This document shows, piece by piece, positions 34,253-42,703 of a stretch of DNA of 64,000 nucleotides. Both the position numbers and the translations under genes were made by a program. The first letter of the stretch is position 1; every line of letters begins with the position of its first letter. Source of the stretch: Edaphovirga cremea (GTDB lineage Bacteria > Pseudomonadota > Gammaproteobacteria > Enterobacterales > Enterobacteriaceae); contig NZ_QOVA01000005.1 of the NCBI RefSeq assembly GCF_003332275.1, positions 248,001 to 312,000 on the forward strand, in the 5' to 3' direction. Under the pieces are notes generated by a model that searched no databases, was not told the origin of the DNA, and saw only the letters and a program-made list of their open reading frames with translations.

Positions 34253-34833
34253 TTTAACTCCCTTTTTGTTAATACATAGTCTACAGAGACTGTCTCAAGT
34301 CCTACTTTGTTGGCGGTCTTTTTTTGATCCCGATCAGGTGCAAAAAAGGACCATCATTAAAGCGTGACATTAACAATGAACTTATGATAATAAAATTTTT
34401 AAAGAGAGCGCATGTAGTTGGAATACATCTACAACACTTATGATTATATTGAATTTCCTGCCCTAAGCGGAAAAAAAGTCTTTATCTATTTGTACAAAGC
34501 CCACCTAAATCTTGTTTTATCAAAAAAAACATAATCGTTTATTGAGTGAATTAGGATTATTCTCATTAAACACCCGATTTCTTAATAAAACAGACAAAAA
34601 AGGCGACATTTTCACACCCTTTGTAACTATATCTATATACGTAACGTAAACGAAAGCTTACAGTGATTATTATTGTATTTTTTCCATCCAAAAATATAAA
34701 CCCCATAAAAACTACTGAAAGACACTTACTACTTATAACCGCATGGTCATAAAGTCCTCTTTATTTTACGGTCAATAGCGAACTATACTCATGGCATAAG
34801 GATGAAAAACCTGCATTGATACTGGAGAATTAG
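34253..34833. other. AT-rich gene-free stretch
   Basis: No gene is supported on either strand. The DNA is AT-rich, with a short perfect palindrome GAGAC-T-GTCTC at 34286-34296 just upstream of the LysR start. It probably contains the promoters of the LysR gene (minus) and the GNAT gene (plus) and may be a silencing (H-NS) target. Confidence 0.5.
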
Positions 34834-35265
34834 ATGGTGGTAAGGAAATATACTGAAAGCGATCGTCCATTTTTACGTACTTTATTTTTGGCATCCCGCA
34901 AGGCCATGTGGACTTGGCTCGATGCAAGAGAGTGGCGACTGGAAGACTTTGACCGTGTGACGAGGGGTGAAACAGTATTGGTTGCTGAGAGTGCGGGGAA
35001 GATCCTGGGGTTTGCGTCAATTTTTACCCAGGAAAATTTTCTGCACAGCCTGTTTGTCGATCCTGACGCTCAGGGACAAGGTGTGGGTAGTGCGCTATTG
35101 CGTGCCACCGAGGCGACGTTTACCTCAACGGGATCGTTGAAATGCCTGAGTCGTAACCAGCACGCACTCGCGTTCTACAAAAAACACGGCTGGGAAGTAG
35201 TCACTGAAGATCAGGGCGTTGAAGGCGACTACTGCCTGATGCATCTTGCCAGAACCAAAAAATAA
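34834..35265 (+). CDS. GNAT-family N-acetyltransferase
   Basis: Encodes 143 residues. The acetyl-CoA site reads 'LHSLFVDPDAQGQGVGSALLRATEA' (V-x-P-x-x-x-G-x-G-x-G-x-x-L), followed by 'NQHALAFYKKHGWEV', both typical of GNAT enzymes. The N-terminal half has the usual 'RKYTESDRPFLRTLF' opening. It is a cytoplasmic enzyme of unknown acceptor. It converges on the dehydrogenase operon with a shared terminator between them. Confidence 0.92.
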   Translation: MVVRKYTESDRPFLRTLFLASRKAMWTWLDAREWRLEDFDRVTRGETVLVAESAGKILGFASIFTQENFLHSLFVDPDAQGQGVGSALLRATEATFTSTGSLKCLSRNQHALAFYKKHGWEVVTEDQGVEGDYCLMHLARTKK

Positions 35266-35283
35266 GGGCGCACTTGGCGCCCT
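35254..35283 (-). terminator. Intrinsic terminator of the dehydrogenase operon
   Basis: AGGGCGC / GCGCCCT form a perfect 7-bp stem around ACTTG; on the minus strand it is followed by TTATTTTTT. It lies just after the cytochrome c gene and overlaps the stop codon of the convergent GNAT gene. Confidence 0.82.
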
Positions 35284-35303
35284 CCAAAGGCTTCAACGAG
35301 GGA

Positions 35304-36560
35304 TTATTTCTCGCGCAACTCTTTTACGTCATTGACCTTGACGTTGAGCGACTTCTGACCAAATTGTTGCAGAAGATAGTTACTCAGAGTGGCAATCTGT
35401 TCGTCGCTCAATGTGTCTGCAAAACCTGGCATAAATACATCACCCTCGTTGGTTCTGCGCGATACACCGTGCAGGATGACGTTAATCATGTTGTTGGGTG
35501 CAGTCGCGCCGACCACGCTGTTTTTGATCAAAGACGGATAATAACCATCTGCAGTTCCCCCACCGCTGAAACTGTGGCAGGTGGCACAATTCCCGAGGTA
35601 CAGACGTGCGCCATCAGCCGTGTTGTCCGCTTTGAAAGGCAGACCGCGGATAGCGTCAACGCTTGCCGTGGCCTGCCCGAAATCGGAACGGCTTTTGGTT
35701 TCATTATCTGGGTTAAGTGGTTTGAGACTTTGCAGATATTTTGCCATTGCGCGTAAATCGGCGTCCGTCAGGTGCCGCGTGCTGTTTTCGATCACTTCTG
35801 CCATCGGACCTGCCGCTTGCGCTTTGCCGTTGATATGACCCGAGCGCAGATACTCGACAATCTGATCCTGGCTCCAACTGCCGATACCAGCATGTTTATC
35901 CGAGGTGATATTGAACGCCGTCCAGCCATCAATCTCGCTACCCGCATAAGGTTTACTGTCTTTCATACCCATCGTGATGTTACGTGGCGTATGGCATTCA
36001 CCGCAGTGTCCTAACGCTTCAACATAATAGGCACCGCGATTCCATTCAGCGTCTTTCGCCGGGTCCGGCTCAAAGCGCTTGCCTTCAAAGTTCACCAGAT
36101 TCCAGAACCACATTCCCCAGCGTTGATTAAACGGGAACGGCATGTCGTTTTCGCGGTTCGGTTGATGCACGGTCGGCAAACTGAAGATATAGGCTTTAAT
36201 CGCCCTGATATCATCGTCATTCAACAGGGTGTAGGAAGTATAGGGAAAAGCGGGATACAGATGCTCGCCCTCTTTACCCTTGCCTTCATGCAGCGCACGA
36301 ATAAATTCTTCGTCTGTCCAATTGCCAATGCCCGTCTCTTTATCGGCAGTAATATTGGGTGAATAGAGGGTTCCCATCGGCGTTTTGAATGCCAATCCAC
36401 CTGCAAAAGGTTTGCCCTGTTTGGTGGTGTGACACGCCACGCAATCGGCGGCTTGCGTCAGGTATTCACCGCGCTTGATGAGATCGGTACCCTCTTGCGC
36501 CTGTGCCGCGATGCTACACAGACTTAACGCCGAAAGCAGGCTCAGTGTCAATTTGTTCAT
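35304..36560 (-). CDS. Triheme cytochrome c subunit of a membrane gluconate-2-dehydrogenase-type enzyme
   Basis: Encodes 418 residues with a Sec signal peptide ('LTLSLLSALSLCSIAAQA'). Three heme c sites C-x-x-C-H are visible: 'CVACH', 'CGECH' and 'CATCH', each with a later Met ligand candidate. This is the electron-transfer subunit that carries electrons from the FAD subunit to ubiquinone in the membrane. Its start lies one base after the stop of the FAD subunit gene, so the genes are translationally coupled in one operon. Confidence 0.93.
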   Translation of the reverse strand: MNKLTLSLLSALSLCSIAAQAQEGTDLIKRGEYLTQAADCVACHTTKQGKPFAGGLAFKTPMGTLYSPNITADKETGIGNWTDEEFIRALHEGKGKEGEHLYPAFPYTSYTLLNDDDIRAIKAYIFSLPTVHQPNRENDMPFPFNQRWGMWFWNLVNFEGKRFEPDPAKDAEWNRGAYYVEALGHCGECHTPRNITMGMKDSKPYAGSEIDGWTAFNITSDKHAGIGSWSQDQIVEYLRSGHINGKAQAAGPMAEVIENSTRHLTDADLRAMAKYLQSLKPLNPDNETKSRSDFGQATASVDAIRGLPFKADNTADGARLYLGNCATCHSFSGGGTADGYYPSLIKNSVVGATAPNNMINVILHGVSRRTNEGDVFMPGFADTLSDEQIATLSNYLLQQFGQKSLNVKVNDVKELREK

Positions 36561-36561
36561 T

Positions 36562-38166
36562 TTACACCTCCGCCTTCAACGTGTCGGCAATACGCAATGC
36601 CAGTGCCGCAATGGTTAACGTACAGTTGACCGATCCCACCGTAGGCATCACGCCGCTGCTGGCGATAAACAGATTGTGGTGATCGTGGGTCCGGCAATCG
36701 CCATCCACCACGGAATCTTTAGGATCGCTGCCCATGATGGTGGTTCCGGTGATGTGATTGTTGTTGGCGAAATCGTTATAGAATTTGATTTCGCTGCCGC
36801 CCATCAGTTTTGCCGCATCCGCATAAACTTCCTGGGTATGCTTCGCGCTCTTGAGCACGTACTCATCCATGGCATAGTAAAATTCTGGTTTGGGGATCCC
36901 CAAGGCATCTTTCTCGGTTTTACTCGGTACGATGCGGTTCTCAACGTGAGGCAGGATTTCATGAAAACTGTCAAAACGGACATAACGCGCAGCACGATCG
37001 CGGATTTGCGCGTCCAGTTGTGGCCCAAGCTGTAAATCACCCTGCTTGAGAAGATTGATCGTCACTTCATCAGTGCGCGACAAATTGGAGAGATGGATTT
37101 TCTTGGCGGCATACTCTGAGCGGAATGCCCCGTCACGGAACCCAACCATCGACGTCATCTCCTGCGGACCGCGCCCTGGCCACAATGCTTCGCTGGCGTA
37201 GAAACTGACAGCGGTGCCGGGGTGATCCATCAGGTTGCGCCCGACCATATCGGAGCTATTGCCGACACCATTGGGATTTTTGTCATTCGTCGACATCAGC
37301 ATGAGTTTCGGGATCTCAATGCCGTTCGCCGCCAGCACGAAATATTTGCCCTCCGCGCGATGCTCGTTACCCTCGGCATCCTTGAAGAGCGCCGCAGTAA
37401 TCTGCTGTTTGTCATTGACTTCGAGTTTATAGACCACGGCCTGCGGTCGTAACACTGCGCCCGCTTTCTCGGCTTTTTCTACGTGTGTAATACCGTTGTA
37501 CATCGCACCAATCGGGCAGATCGGCATACAGTTATTGTTACCGCAGCAGGTCGGACGATCGTCATAAGGGCGGCTGTTGCGTGCGACCGGTTCAGTCACC
37601 ACGTAGTAGCCATTCTGATTCAACACACTTTTAATGCGCTGCTCGTTCCAGGACAGCGGCAGAGGTGCCATCGGATAGGGTTTGCTGCGCGGCGATCCGA
37701 GTTCTTCATCGCCGGGCCCCCACACGCCCAACTCCTCTTCTGCACGCTGGTACCAGGTTTCCAGTTGATCGTAGCCGATCGGCCAGTCGCGCCCTACGCC
37801 ATATTGGCTTTTGAGTTTGAAATCATTGGGTAGAAAGCGCCATGCCGATGCCGCCCAGTGCCAGGTCGTTCCTCCCACGGCGCGGATGTACTGGACATCG
37901 TAAGGATGCTTTCCTTTTTGAATCAGATAGTTGTTCGGCGGATTAAATTCAGGGTGCGGTGCATACTCGGTCGAGGGGTACGGTTTCATATTGTCTGATT
38001 TATCAGACTGATTACGGAAATTCTCGACGATTTCCCAACGCGATAGACGCGGACCCGCTTCGAGGATCAATACGGATTTACCGGCCAGTGCCAATTGATG
38101 CGCGACCAAACCACCGGCAACGCCGGATCCTACAACCACAACGTCGGCTGTCAGTGTGTCTGCCAT
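36562..38166 (-). CDS. GMC-type FAD subunit of a gluconate/sugar dehydrogenase
   Basis: Encodes 534 residues from the ATG at 38166, preceded by GGAGAAA; a longer ORF start would overlap the small-subunit gene. The dinucleotide fold 'VVVVGSGVAGGLVAHQLALAG' opens it. The cysteine group 'CCGNNNCMPICPIGAMY' matches the 3Fe-4S loop of membrane-bound sugar and gluconate dehydrogenases. The C-terminal 'GDCRTHDHHNLFIASSGVMP' and 'GSVNCTLTIAALALRIAD' are GMC active-site segments. It oxidises a sugar acid or sugar (gluconate to 2-ketogluconate is the closest named reaction) in the periplasm. The exact substrate cannot be settled from motifs. Confidence 0.93.
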   Translation of the reverse strand: MADTLTADVVVVGSGVAGGLVAHQLALAGKSVLILEAGPRLSRWEIVENFRNQSDKSDNMKPYPSTEYAPHPEFNPPNNYLIQKGKHPYDVQYIRAVGGTTWHWAASAWRFLPNDFKLKSQYGVGRDWPIGYDQLETWYQRAEEELGVWGPGDEELGSPRSKPYPMAPLPLSWNEQRIKSVLNQNGYYVVTEPVARNSRPYDDRPTCCGNNNCMPICPIGAMYNGITHVEKAEKAGAVLRPQAVVYKLEVNDKQQITAALFKDAEGNEHRAEGKYFVLAANGIEIPKLMLMSTNDKNPNGVGNSSDMVGRNLMDHPGTAVSFYASEALWPGRGPQEMTSMVGFRDGAFRSEYAAKKIHLSNLSRTDEVTINLLKQGDLQLGPQLDAQIRDRAARYVRFDSFHEILPHVENRIVPSKTEKDALGIPKPEFYYAMDEYVLKSAKHTQEVYADAAKLMGGSEIKFYNDFANNNHITGTTIMGSDPKDSVVDGDCRTHDHHNLFIASSGVMPTVGSVNCTLTIAALALRIADTLKAEV

Positions 38167-38183
38167 GATTTTTTTCTCCAGAA

Positions 38184-38693
38184 TTAAAGCGCGACGTCCG
38201 GGCGGGAAGCCCAGTATCCGGGACGGTTCGGACAATAAGAGCGAATGACCAATACGTCAGACACGGCATCAAACATCAGCGCTTTTTCATAGCTGACCAC
38301 GCCGGCGTCGGCACCCTCACCGACTTTTCCGAGATACCAGCTTTGCAGAATCTGGCGGGCAATATCCTGTTGTGCCTGTGGCCAGGAAGCCGGAGCACCG
38401 GCGGGCAGGGGTTGCAGTGCCGCGAGTTGTTGCATGAAATTGGCTTCTCTTTTGACCAGCAGGGCGAACAGGCGCTCACCAATTTGTGGATTGAGATAGC
38501 GCTTACCGGTTAAGCCACGGGACACCAGCAGGAATTTTTCCAGATCGGCGGCGGAAGAGGAATTTTCGGCGGCAAAGGCTTTCAGCGGGATAGGACTCAT
38601 CAGGCTGCTGACCAATCCGACGCCGAGATAGCCAAGCAGACGACGTCGCGATACTCCGCTGACCCGGGGTACCGAAGGGGGGATAACTAACAT
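38184..38693 (-). CDS. Small (subunit 3) protein of the dehydrogenase, Tat-exported
   Basis: Encodes 169 residues. The N-terminus has a twin-arginine motif 'VSRRRLLGYLGVGLVSSLM' before an A-F-A cleavage region. The mature part 'LEKFLLVSRGLTGKRYLNPQIGERLFALL' is typical of gluconate 2-dehydrogenase subunit 3. It is thought to carry the FAD subunit through the Tat system in a folded state, as that subunit has no signal of its own. It is the first gene of the operon; the FAD gene starts 17 bases after it. Confidence 0.9.
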   Translation of the reverse strand: MLVIPPSVPRVSGVSRRRLLGYLGVGLVSSLMSPIPLKAFAAENSSSAADLEKFLLVSRGLTGKRYLNPQIGERLFALLVKREANFMQQLAALQPLPAGAPASWPQAQQDIARQILQSWYLGKVGEGADAGVVSYEKALMFDAVSDVLVIRSYCPNRPGYWASRPDVAL

Positions 38694-39089
38694 TGCTTTT
38701 CTCCATCAAGAGCAAAACTGGCGCATGATGTTGACTCACGCAAAGGTCACAAACTCAACCTTTTGCGCCACGAGTTACGACGGACACGGGTTCGACGAAA
38801 TAGTGCTCGCCTGAAACGTTTTTTGCACACCAGCAATGATGTGTCTTATTTGCGCCAGTATGTTTATTTTTTAGCGGCGCCTGTTAAACGTTTGGTCAAC
38901 ATGTAAAGAAGCGTCAAGGTTATACATGACAAAAGGGAGGGGCAAGTAAAAAGTGATTTGAATCACATTTTTAGACACATGCAATCAACTGGCAAAATAG
39001 GTTGTAGTGAGGAGATAGAAAGTGAGGAGATGGAAAATGCGTAGCGGATCATCGCGGAAACGCCCTTTCCTCCCCTCAACAGAAGAAGA
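38694..39089. other. Regulatory gap upstream of the dehydrogenase operon
   Basis: Nearly 400 bases without a gene, between the dehydrogenase operon and the stop of the DUF3750 gene. It contains a good CRP-like site (38952-38967) and otherwise no supported feature. Confidence 0.6.
38952..38967. promoter_or_regulatory. CRP-like binding site
   Basis: AGTGA-N6-TCACA (AGTGATTTGAATCACA) differs from the CRP consensus TGTGA-N6-TCACA at one base and is flanked by A/T-rich sequence. It lies about 260 bases upstream of the first gene of the dehydrogenase operon, which would fit catabolite control of sugar oxidation with a long leader. Confidence 0.65.
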
Positions 39090-39860
39090 TCAGTTTTCGT
39101 TTTTTATTTTGTCATAGCCCAGTCGGCCAATAAACGGCAGACGCAGGGCCGGAGGATTAACATCGACGCCAATATTCATCCCCAGAACATTGGCCTCAAT
39201 TCCCTCCTCTACACCCACAGTTACAGCGAGAACGCCCAGCAGGGATACCTGCAAGCCCCGGCCAGACGGCGGTAAACCCACCGGACGCGTTATTGGCCGG
39301 TAATCTTTACCGATGGCATTCGCGGGCAGATCCAGTTTGAGTTTTGGCACTTCCCGACCAATATGCGCGATAAACGTATTACTGTTTGGCCCCGGCCAGG
39401 CGTGATAGGTATGCGGCCAGGGATAACTTTTAATCGCCGCTTCAATTTGCGGGATCATGGCTTCAGCCTCTGCGCCACGGTGTTCCACCAAGAGCTTTGG
39501 CTTCGAGCCAAACCAGAATCCATCGGGATTTGTATAATTGCGGCGTACCACATCATTGCTGCCCCAACTGACCACTTCGTAACGACGGTATTGGGTTTCC
39601 CCCGCCTTCTTGAAAATGATCCAGGGATGGATCGCCACCAGACCGCGCCAGCCGTAGGTGTGTGCGGCATAAACCTGGATGATGGCGATATTTCGAATCT
39701 TGGCGGGATTTGGCGCAATACCGGCAGAATCGCGCCGCGCCGTCGACCAGCTCTGTCCACTCAAGGCTTCCCCATTTCGCGTTGACTGCGCCCAACTCTG
39801 CCAAAATGACAAAAGCAGTACACAAAGAAAAGCAAGACTCAACACTTTGAGGTACGTCAT
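39090..39860 (-). CDS. DUF3750 family protein, exported or membrane-anchored
   Basis: Encodes 256 residues. An N-terminal signal or anchor 'VLSLAFLCVLLLSFWQSWAQS' is followed by 'IAIIQVYAAHTYGWRGLVAIHPWIIF', 'YHAWPGPNSNTFIAHIGREVP' and 'GLQVSLLGVLAVTVGVEEGIEANVLGMNIGVDVNPPALRLP' (read in parts), the known pattern of DUF3750. The His/Asn pattern recalls cysteine-peptidase-like or amidase folds, but the family has no assigned reaction. A single-gene unit. Confidence 0.85.
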   Translation of the reverse strand: MTYLKVLSLAFLCVLLLSFWQSWAQSTRNGEALSGQSWSTARRDSAGIAPNPAKIRNIAIIQVYAAHTYGWRGLVAIHPWIIFKKAGETQYRRYEVVSWGSNDVVRRNYTNPDGFWFGSKPKLLVEHRGAEAEAMIPQIEAAIKSYPWPHTYHAWPGPNSNTFIAHIGREVPKLKLDLPANAIGKDYRPITRPVGLPPSGRGLQVSLLGVLAVTVGVEEGIEANVLGMNIGVDVNPPALRLPFIGRLGYDKIKNEN

Positions 39861-40124
39861 GCGCTAGGTAATCCACTAAAAAGAAAGAAAAAGGAATGGA
39901 GATCAATGACCCAATTTTTCCCATAAAGAGTTGGTCAAAATCTATCCGGCCAGTTTACAGGGAATTGATGGGTGGGGTAAGTGGCTGTTTATCGTTTGAG
40001 CACATTCTCTTTTTTCTACCCAAATTTTTCAGCCAATGTGACTCATAGTCCGTGGTCTGACACGTTAACTTTACCCATAATTTCGGCATGGCAGAATTTA
40101 TCCCAGGCAAAGGAGAATTTGGTT

Positions 40125-40361
40125 ATGTCGGCGGAACAGGAAACAAGAGCAGACTGGCATCAGGCTGATATTATTGCCGGTTTAAGGAAGCGGGGAACAA
40201 CACTGGCGGCCACCTCACGAAAAGCAGGGCTGGCGTCATCAACGTTGGCAAATACCCTGACGCGACACTGGCCAAAAGGGGAAAGGCTGATCGCTGAGGA
40301 GTTAGGCGTTCACCCTGCTGAGATATGGCCTTCGCGTTATCTACAGCATGAAAATCACTAG
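40125..40361 (+). CDS. sfsB: SfsB/Nlp-family DNA-binding protein
   Basis: Encodes 78 residues from the ATG at 40125, preceded by AAAGGAG; a longer upstream ORF is not supported. 'WHQADIIAGLRKRGTTLAATSRKAGLASSTLANTL' and 'WPKGERLIAEELGVHPAEIWPSRY' are the Ner-like winged-helix core of SfsB (Nlp), which in E. coli affects maltose-gene expression together with CRP. It resembles the island-borne protein at 10711 closely in the same residues. The gene stands alone, convergent with the Fic gene. Confidence 0.87.
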   Translation: MSAEQETRADWHQADIIAGLRKRGTTLAATSRKAGLASSTLANTLTRHWPKGERLIAEELGVHPAEIWPSRYLQHENH

Positions 40362-40431
40362 AAAAAACAGCACGCTGAATACGAATTCATCTCGCTTTAC
40401 GGCGGGTTTGGAGGCGTGTTCGGCGGGGGTC

Positions 40432-41976
40432 TCAAGACCTGACAGGCTTGCCGTCACTCCCCTCAAAAGCAGACTGCACGGCTTCCACAACTCGCCGCGC
40501 CGTGAGTTCATCTTCCAGACGCGGATACTCTGCCTTAAGCTTGCCAGACACGCGCCAGCCGTTTTCCTTGATTGAACGAATGATCCGGTTCGCATCCTGA
40601 CTTGGCATCTCAATGACTTCCTTGATGCGCTCTTGCGCGAGCTGGAAAGTTGCCAATACTCTCGCCTCGGCCACCATCTGATGGCGGATCGTATGTTCAA
40701 TCACCCGCGCGGTATACAGCACATGCTCCGTCAGATCCGGATAGCGCCAAGCGAAACTTGCATCATCGTAGTCATCGAAAACGAAATTACTGCGGGTGCC
40801 ATCCTCACAGGTCACCACTTCACCGAAGCGGTAAGCCGTGGCATAGCGCCGCATGAAGGGACGCGAAAATACCTCGAGCGTGCGATCATAGCCCGCCCTG
40901 AATTCTGTGGAGCTGGTAATGGTGGCCGACACCGGCAAAATAACGCCGTCAGGCACCGCCTTGTCTCGCACCAGAATGTCATTGATCAGGAAACGGTGGA
41001 TACGGCCATTGCCGTCTCTCATCGGATGGATGTAGACAAAGGCGAAAGCCAATGCCGCAGCGCGTGCCACCGGTTCGGCACCTCGTGTTGCAATCTCAAA
41101 GGCTTTGAGACCTTCCAGCATTTGCTCCACCGCTTCATAGTGAGGTGCAATATAATGAACGATATTTTCGCGCATAGTTGCCTGCCCCACGAATACAGGC
41201 GAGCGCCGCAAGCCCAACCCCATGGCGTCGCGCCCCAAAATACCCGCCTGCAAAGTGTGTAAACTTTCGCTACTCAGTGGGTCTTCGATATGACCGCAGT
41301 ATTGGGCGATGACGTGCGCAAAACGCTGGATGCGGTCGGATTGATCGGCCTCCTTTTCGATTAGAAAGCTCGCGCGAGACTCCTTGAACGTCAGCCAACT
41401 GGCCGTGCGCATCAGCACATCGGTGCCAAACTCTCTACCTAGTTCAGCCAGCGCCGCGGCTGGATCGAAGCGCAGAACGTCCTGAACCGCCGCAGTACGG
41501 CGAATAATAGGACAGAAGTCAGCGGTCCCCGGCAAATTATTGTTGATACGCCAGCGTCGTTCGCGCAGCGGCTCAACCCGAGTCAGGTAATCTTTACTGG
41601 AAATAGCATCAATATATTTGCCGTTGGTCAAGTCGGGCACGCTTAACCGCTGCCCCGTCAACCACTCGTACAGGAAACCTGCACGGCGCGCGTATTGACC
41701 AAAAGGCTCGCGTTGACACCACGTTTCAACAGGCTCAGGCCCAACAGCGGCAAACAGGCGAGCAAAGAACTCCATATGGAACTCTTCATATTTAAGCCCG
41801 AACTCGAAATGCCCGGCGAAATCATCCGCTGGTCTATAGCTGGCCGGGTAATGGTTTTCTAAGCGCCCTCCCTCCTCGCGGTGGACACGCACTGAACCCA
41901 GCATCGACTCGACGCGCAGCGGTTGTGCCAGCGAGATGCCGTAAAGACGCTCTAGTACCTTGAAGCCAACCAGCAT
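40432..41976 (-). CDS. Fic-domain protein (putative AMP-transferase) with C-terminal wHTH-like part
   Basis: Encodes 514 residues. The Fic motif is present near residue 315 as 'HPMRDGNGRIHR' (consensus H-P-F-x-x-G-N-G-R-x-x-R; Met replaces Phe), preceded by 'AAALAFAFVYI'. A long N-terminal part and a C-terminal segment 'ANRIIRSIKENGWRVSGKLKAEYPRL', which looks like a winged helix, flank it. Fic proteins usually transfer AMP to a Ser, Thr or Tyr of a target protein. No small antitoxin gene lies alongside, and an inhibitory S/T-x-x-x-E-G/N helix was not evident. Three copies of a 10-bp repeat lie upstream of its start, which may serve autoregulation. Confidence 0.9.
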   Translation of the reverse strand: MLVGFKVLERLYGISLAQPLRVESMLGSVRVHREEGGRLENHYPASYRPADDFAGHFEFGLKYEEFHMEFFARLFAAVGPEPVETWCQREPFGQYARRAGFLYEWLTGQRLSVPDLTNGKYIDAISSKDYLTRVEPLRERRWRINNNLPGTADFCPIIRRTAAVQDVLRFDPAAALAELGREFGTDVLMRTASWLTFKESRASFLIEKEADQSDRIQRFAHVIAQYCGHIEDPLSSESLHTLQAGILGRDAMGLGLRRSPVFVGQATMRENIVHYIAPHYEAVEQMLEGLKAFEIATRGAEPVARAAALAFAFVYIHPMRDGNGRIHRFLINDILVRDKAVPDGVILPVSATITSSTEFRAGYDRTLEVFSRPFMRRYATAYRFGEVVTCEDGTRSNFVFDDYDDASFAWRYPDLTEHVLYTARVIEHTIRHQMVAEARVLATFQLAQERIKEVIEMPSQDANRIIRSIKENGWRVSGKLKAEYPRLEDELTARRVVEAVQSAFEGSDGKPVRS

Positions 41977-42004
41977 ATGACACGAATCCTTTATCTGAAC
42001 CGCT

Positions 42005-42117
42005 AAAACGATACTGAAATCGTAAAACCACTCGAAAACGATACCATGGGAGAATTTAAAACGCTATCGGTGCAACGATTTTGATACCAAAATGGGTTTT
42101 TTACGCGAAAACGATAC
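42005..42117. repeat. Three direct repeats of AAAACGATAC upstream of the Fic gene
   Basis: Exact copies occur at 42005-42014, 42035-42044 and 42108-42117. Near matches (GCAACGATTTTGATACC, AAACGCTATC) lie between the second and third. They sit in the 30-140 bases upstream of the Fic start (41976) and look like operator repeats; the Fic protein's own winged-helix-like C-terminus is a candidate reader. The rest of the gap to 42336 has no supported gene. Confidence 0.75.
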
Positions 42118-42335
42118 TAGGTAGTCAGTTGGTTTCTGCATTGAAAAGATCTGTATTTAAGGATGAGGGAATACTCGGTCGTATGGTGAGCTCACCTTCA
42201 GGATGCAAAAAGGATTTTAAAATGTCTGTACCGATTATTCATAAGCTGACTTTGACCTACTCCGCGATCACACCTCACTAATACCGATAATTAAATTAAA
42301 AACATACGGGGAAATTGAAGTTATGGGGAAGATGA

Positions 42336-42650
42336 ATGCATCGTGCATTGCTATTTAAGTGCTTGGGGATAGCAATAAGAATAGCGCTATTTATTGGAAT
42401 CTTTTATCTGCTGACACCCATAAATGCCACTCTGGCGCATTATGATTATATGCTGACCGATACAGTTGTAGATTTCTATCGTTTTAAGATGGGGTTCGAC
42501 TTCGGGGATCATTGGGACATGGAGGAACTGACCTTTTTCGTGTTTGCAACAACAGCAGTATCAATAATAGCAGTGGTTTCCATAGCCGTTCTTGAAGCCG
42601 CTTTCAGTTTTCTGATGAGTAAAATCAAAAAAAAAAGCCCCGAGAAGTAG
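42336..42650 (+). CDS. Small two-helix membrane protein, unknown
   Basis: Encodes 104 residues. Hydrophobic segments cover about 8-26 ('CLGIAIRIALFIGIFYLL') and 68-93 ('FFVFATTAVSIIAVVSIAVLEAA'), with a polar external loop rich in Asp ('HYDYMLTDTVVDFYRFKMG') and a lysine-rich tail 'KIKKKSPEK'. The ATG at 42336 has little ribosome-binding sequence (a GGGGAAGATG-like stretch). Its 3' end overlaps the guaA terminator. Not recognised. Confidence 0.62.
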   Translation: MHRALLFKCLGIAIRIALFIGIFYLLTPINATLAHYDYMLTDTVVDFYRFKMGFDFGDHWDMEELTFFVFATTAVSIIAVVSIAVLEAAFSFLMSKIKKKSPEK

Positions 42651-42657
42651 AGGCTTT
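42627..42657 (-). terminator. Intrinsic terminator of the guaBA operon
   Basis: On the minus strand AAAGCCTC / GGGGCTTT pair (with one wobble or mismatch) around an 8-base loop, followed by a long T-run. It lies 47 bases after the guaA stop and overlaps the end of the convergent membrane-protein gene. Confidence 0.82.
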
Positions 42658-42703
42658 ATGCGGATAACTGATTAAAAATGATTAGTAGCTGAACAGCTAA
42701 AAC

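Noticed and set aside
40432-41976. Fic/Doc toxin-antitoxin pair
   Set aside because: No small antitoxin gene adjoins; the flanking genes are SfsB-like (convergent) and a distant membrane protein.
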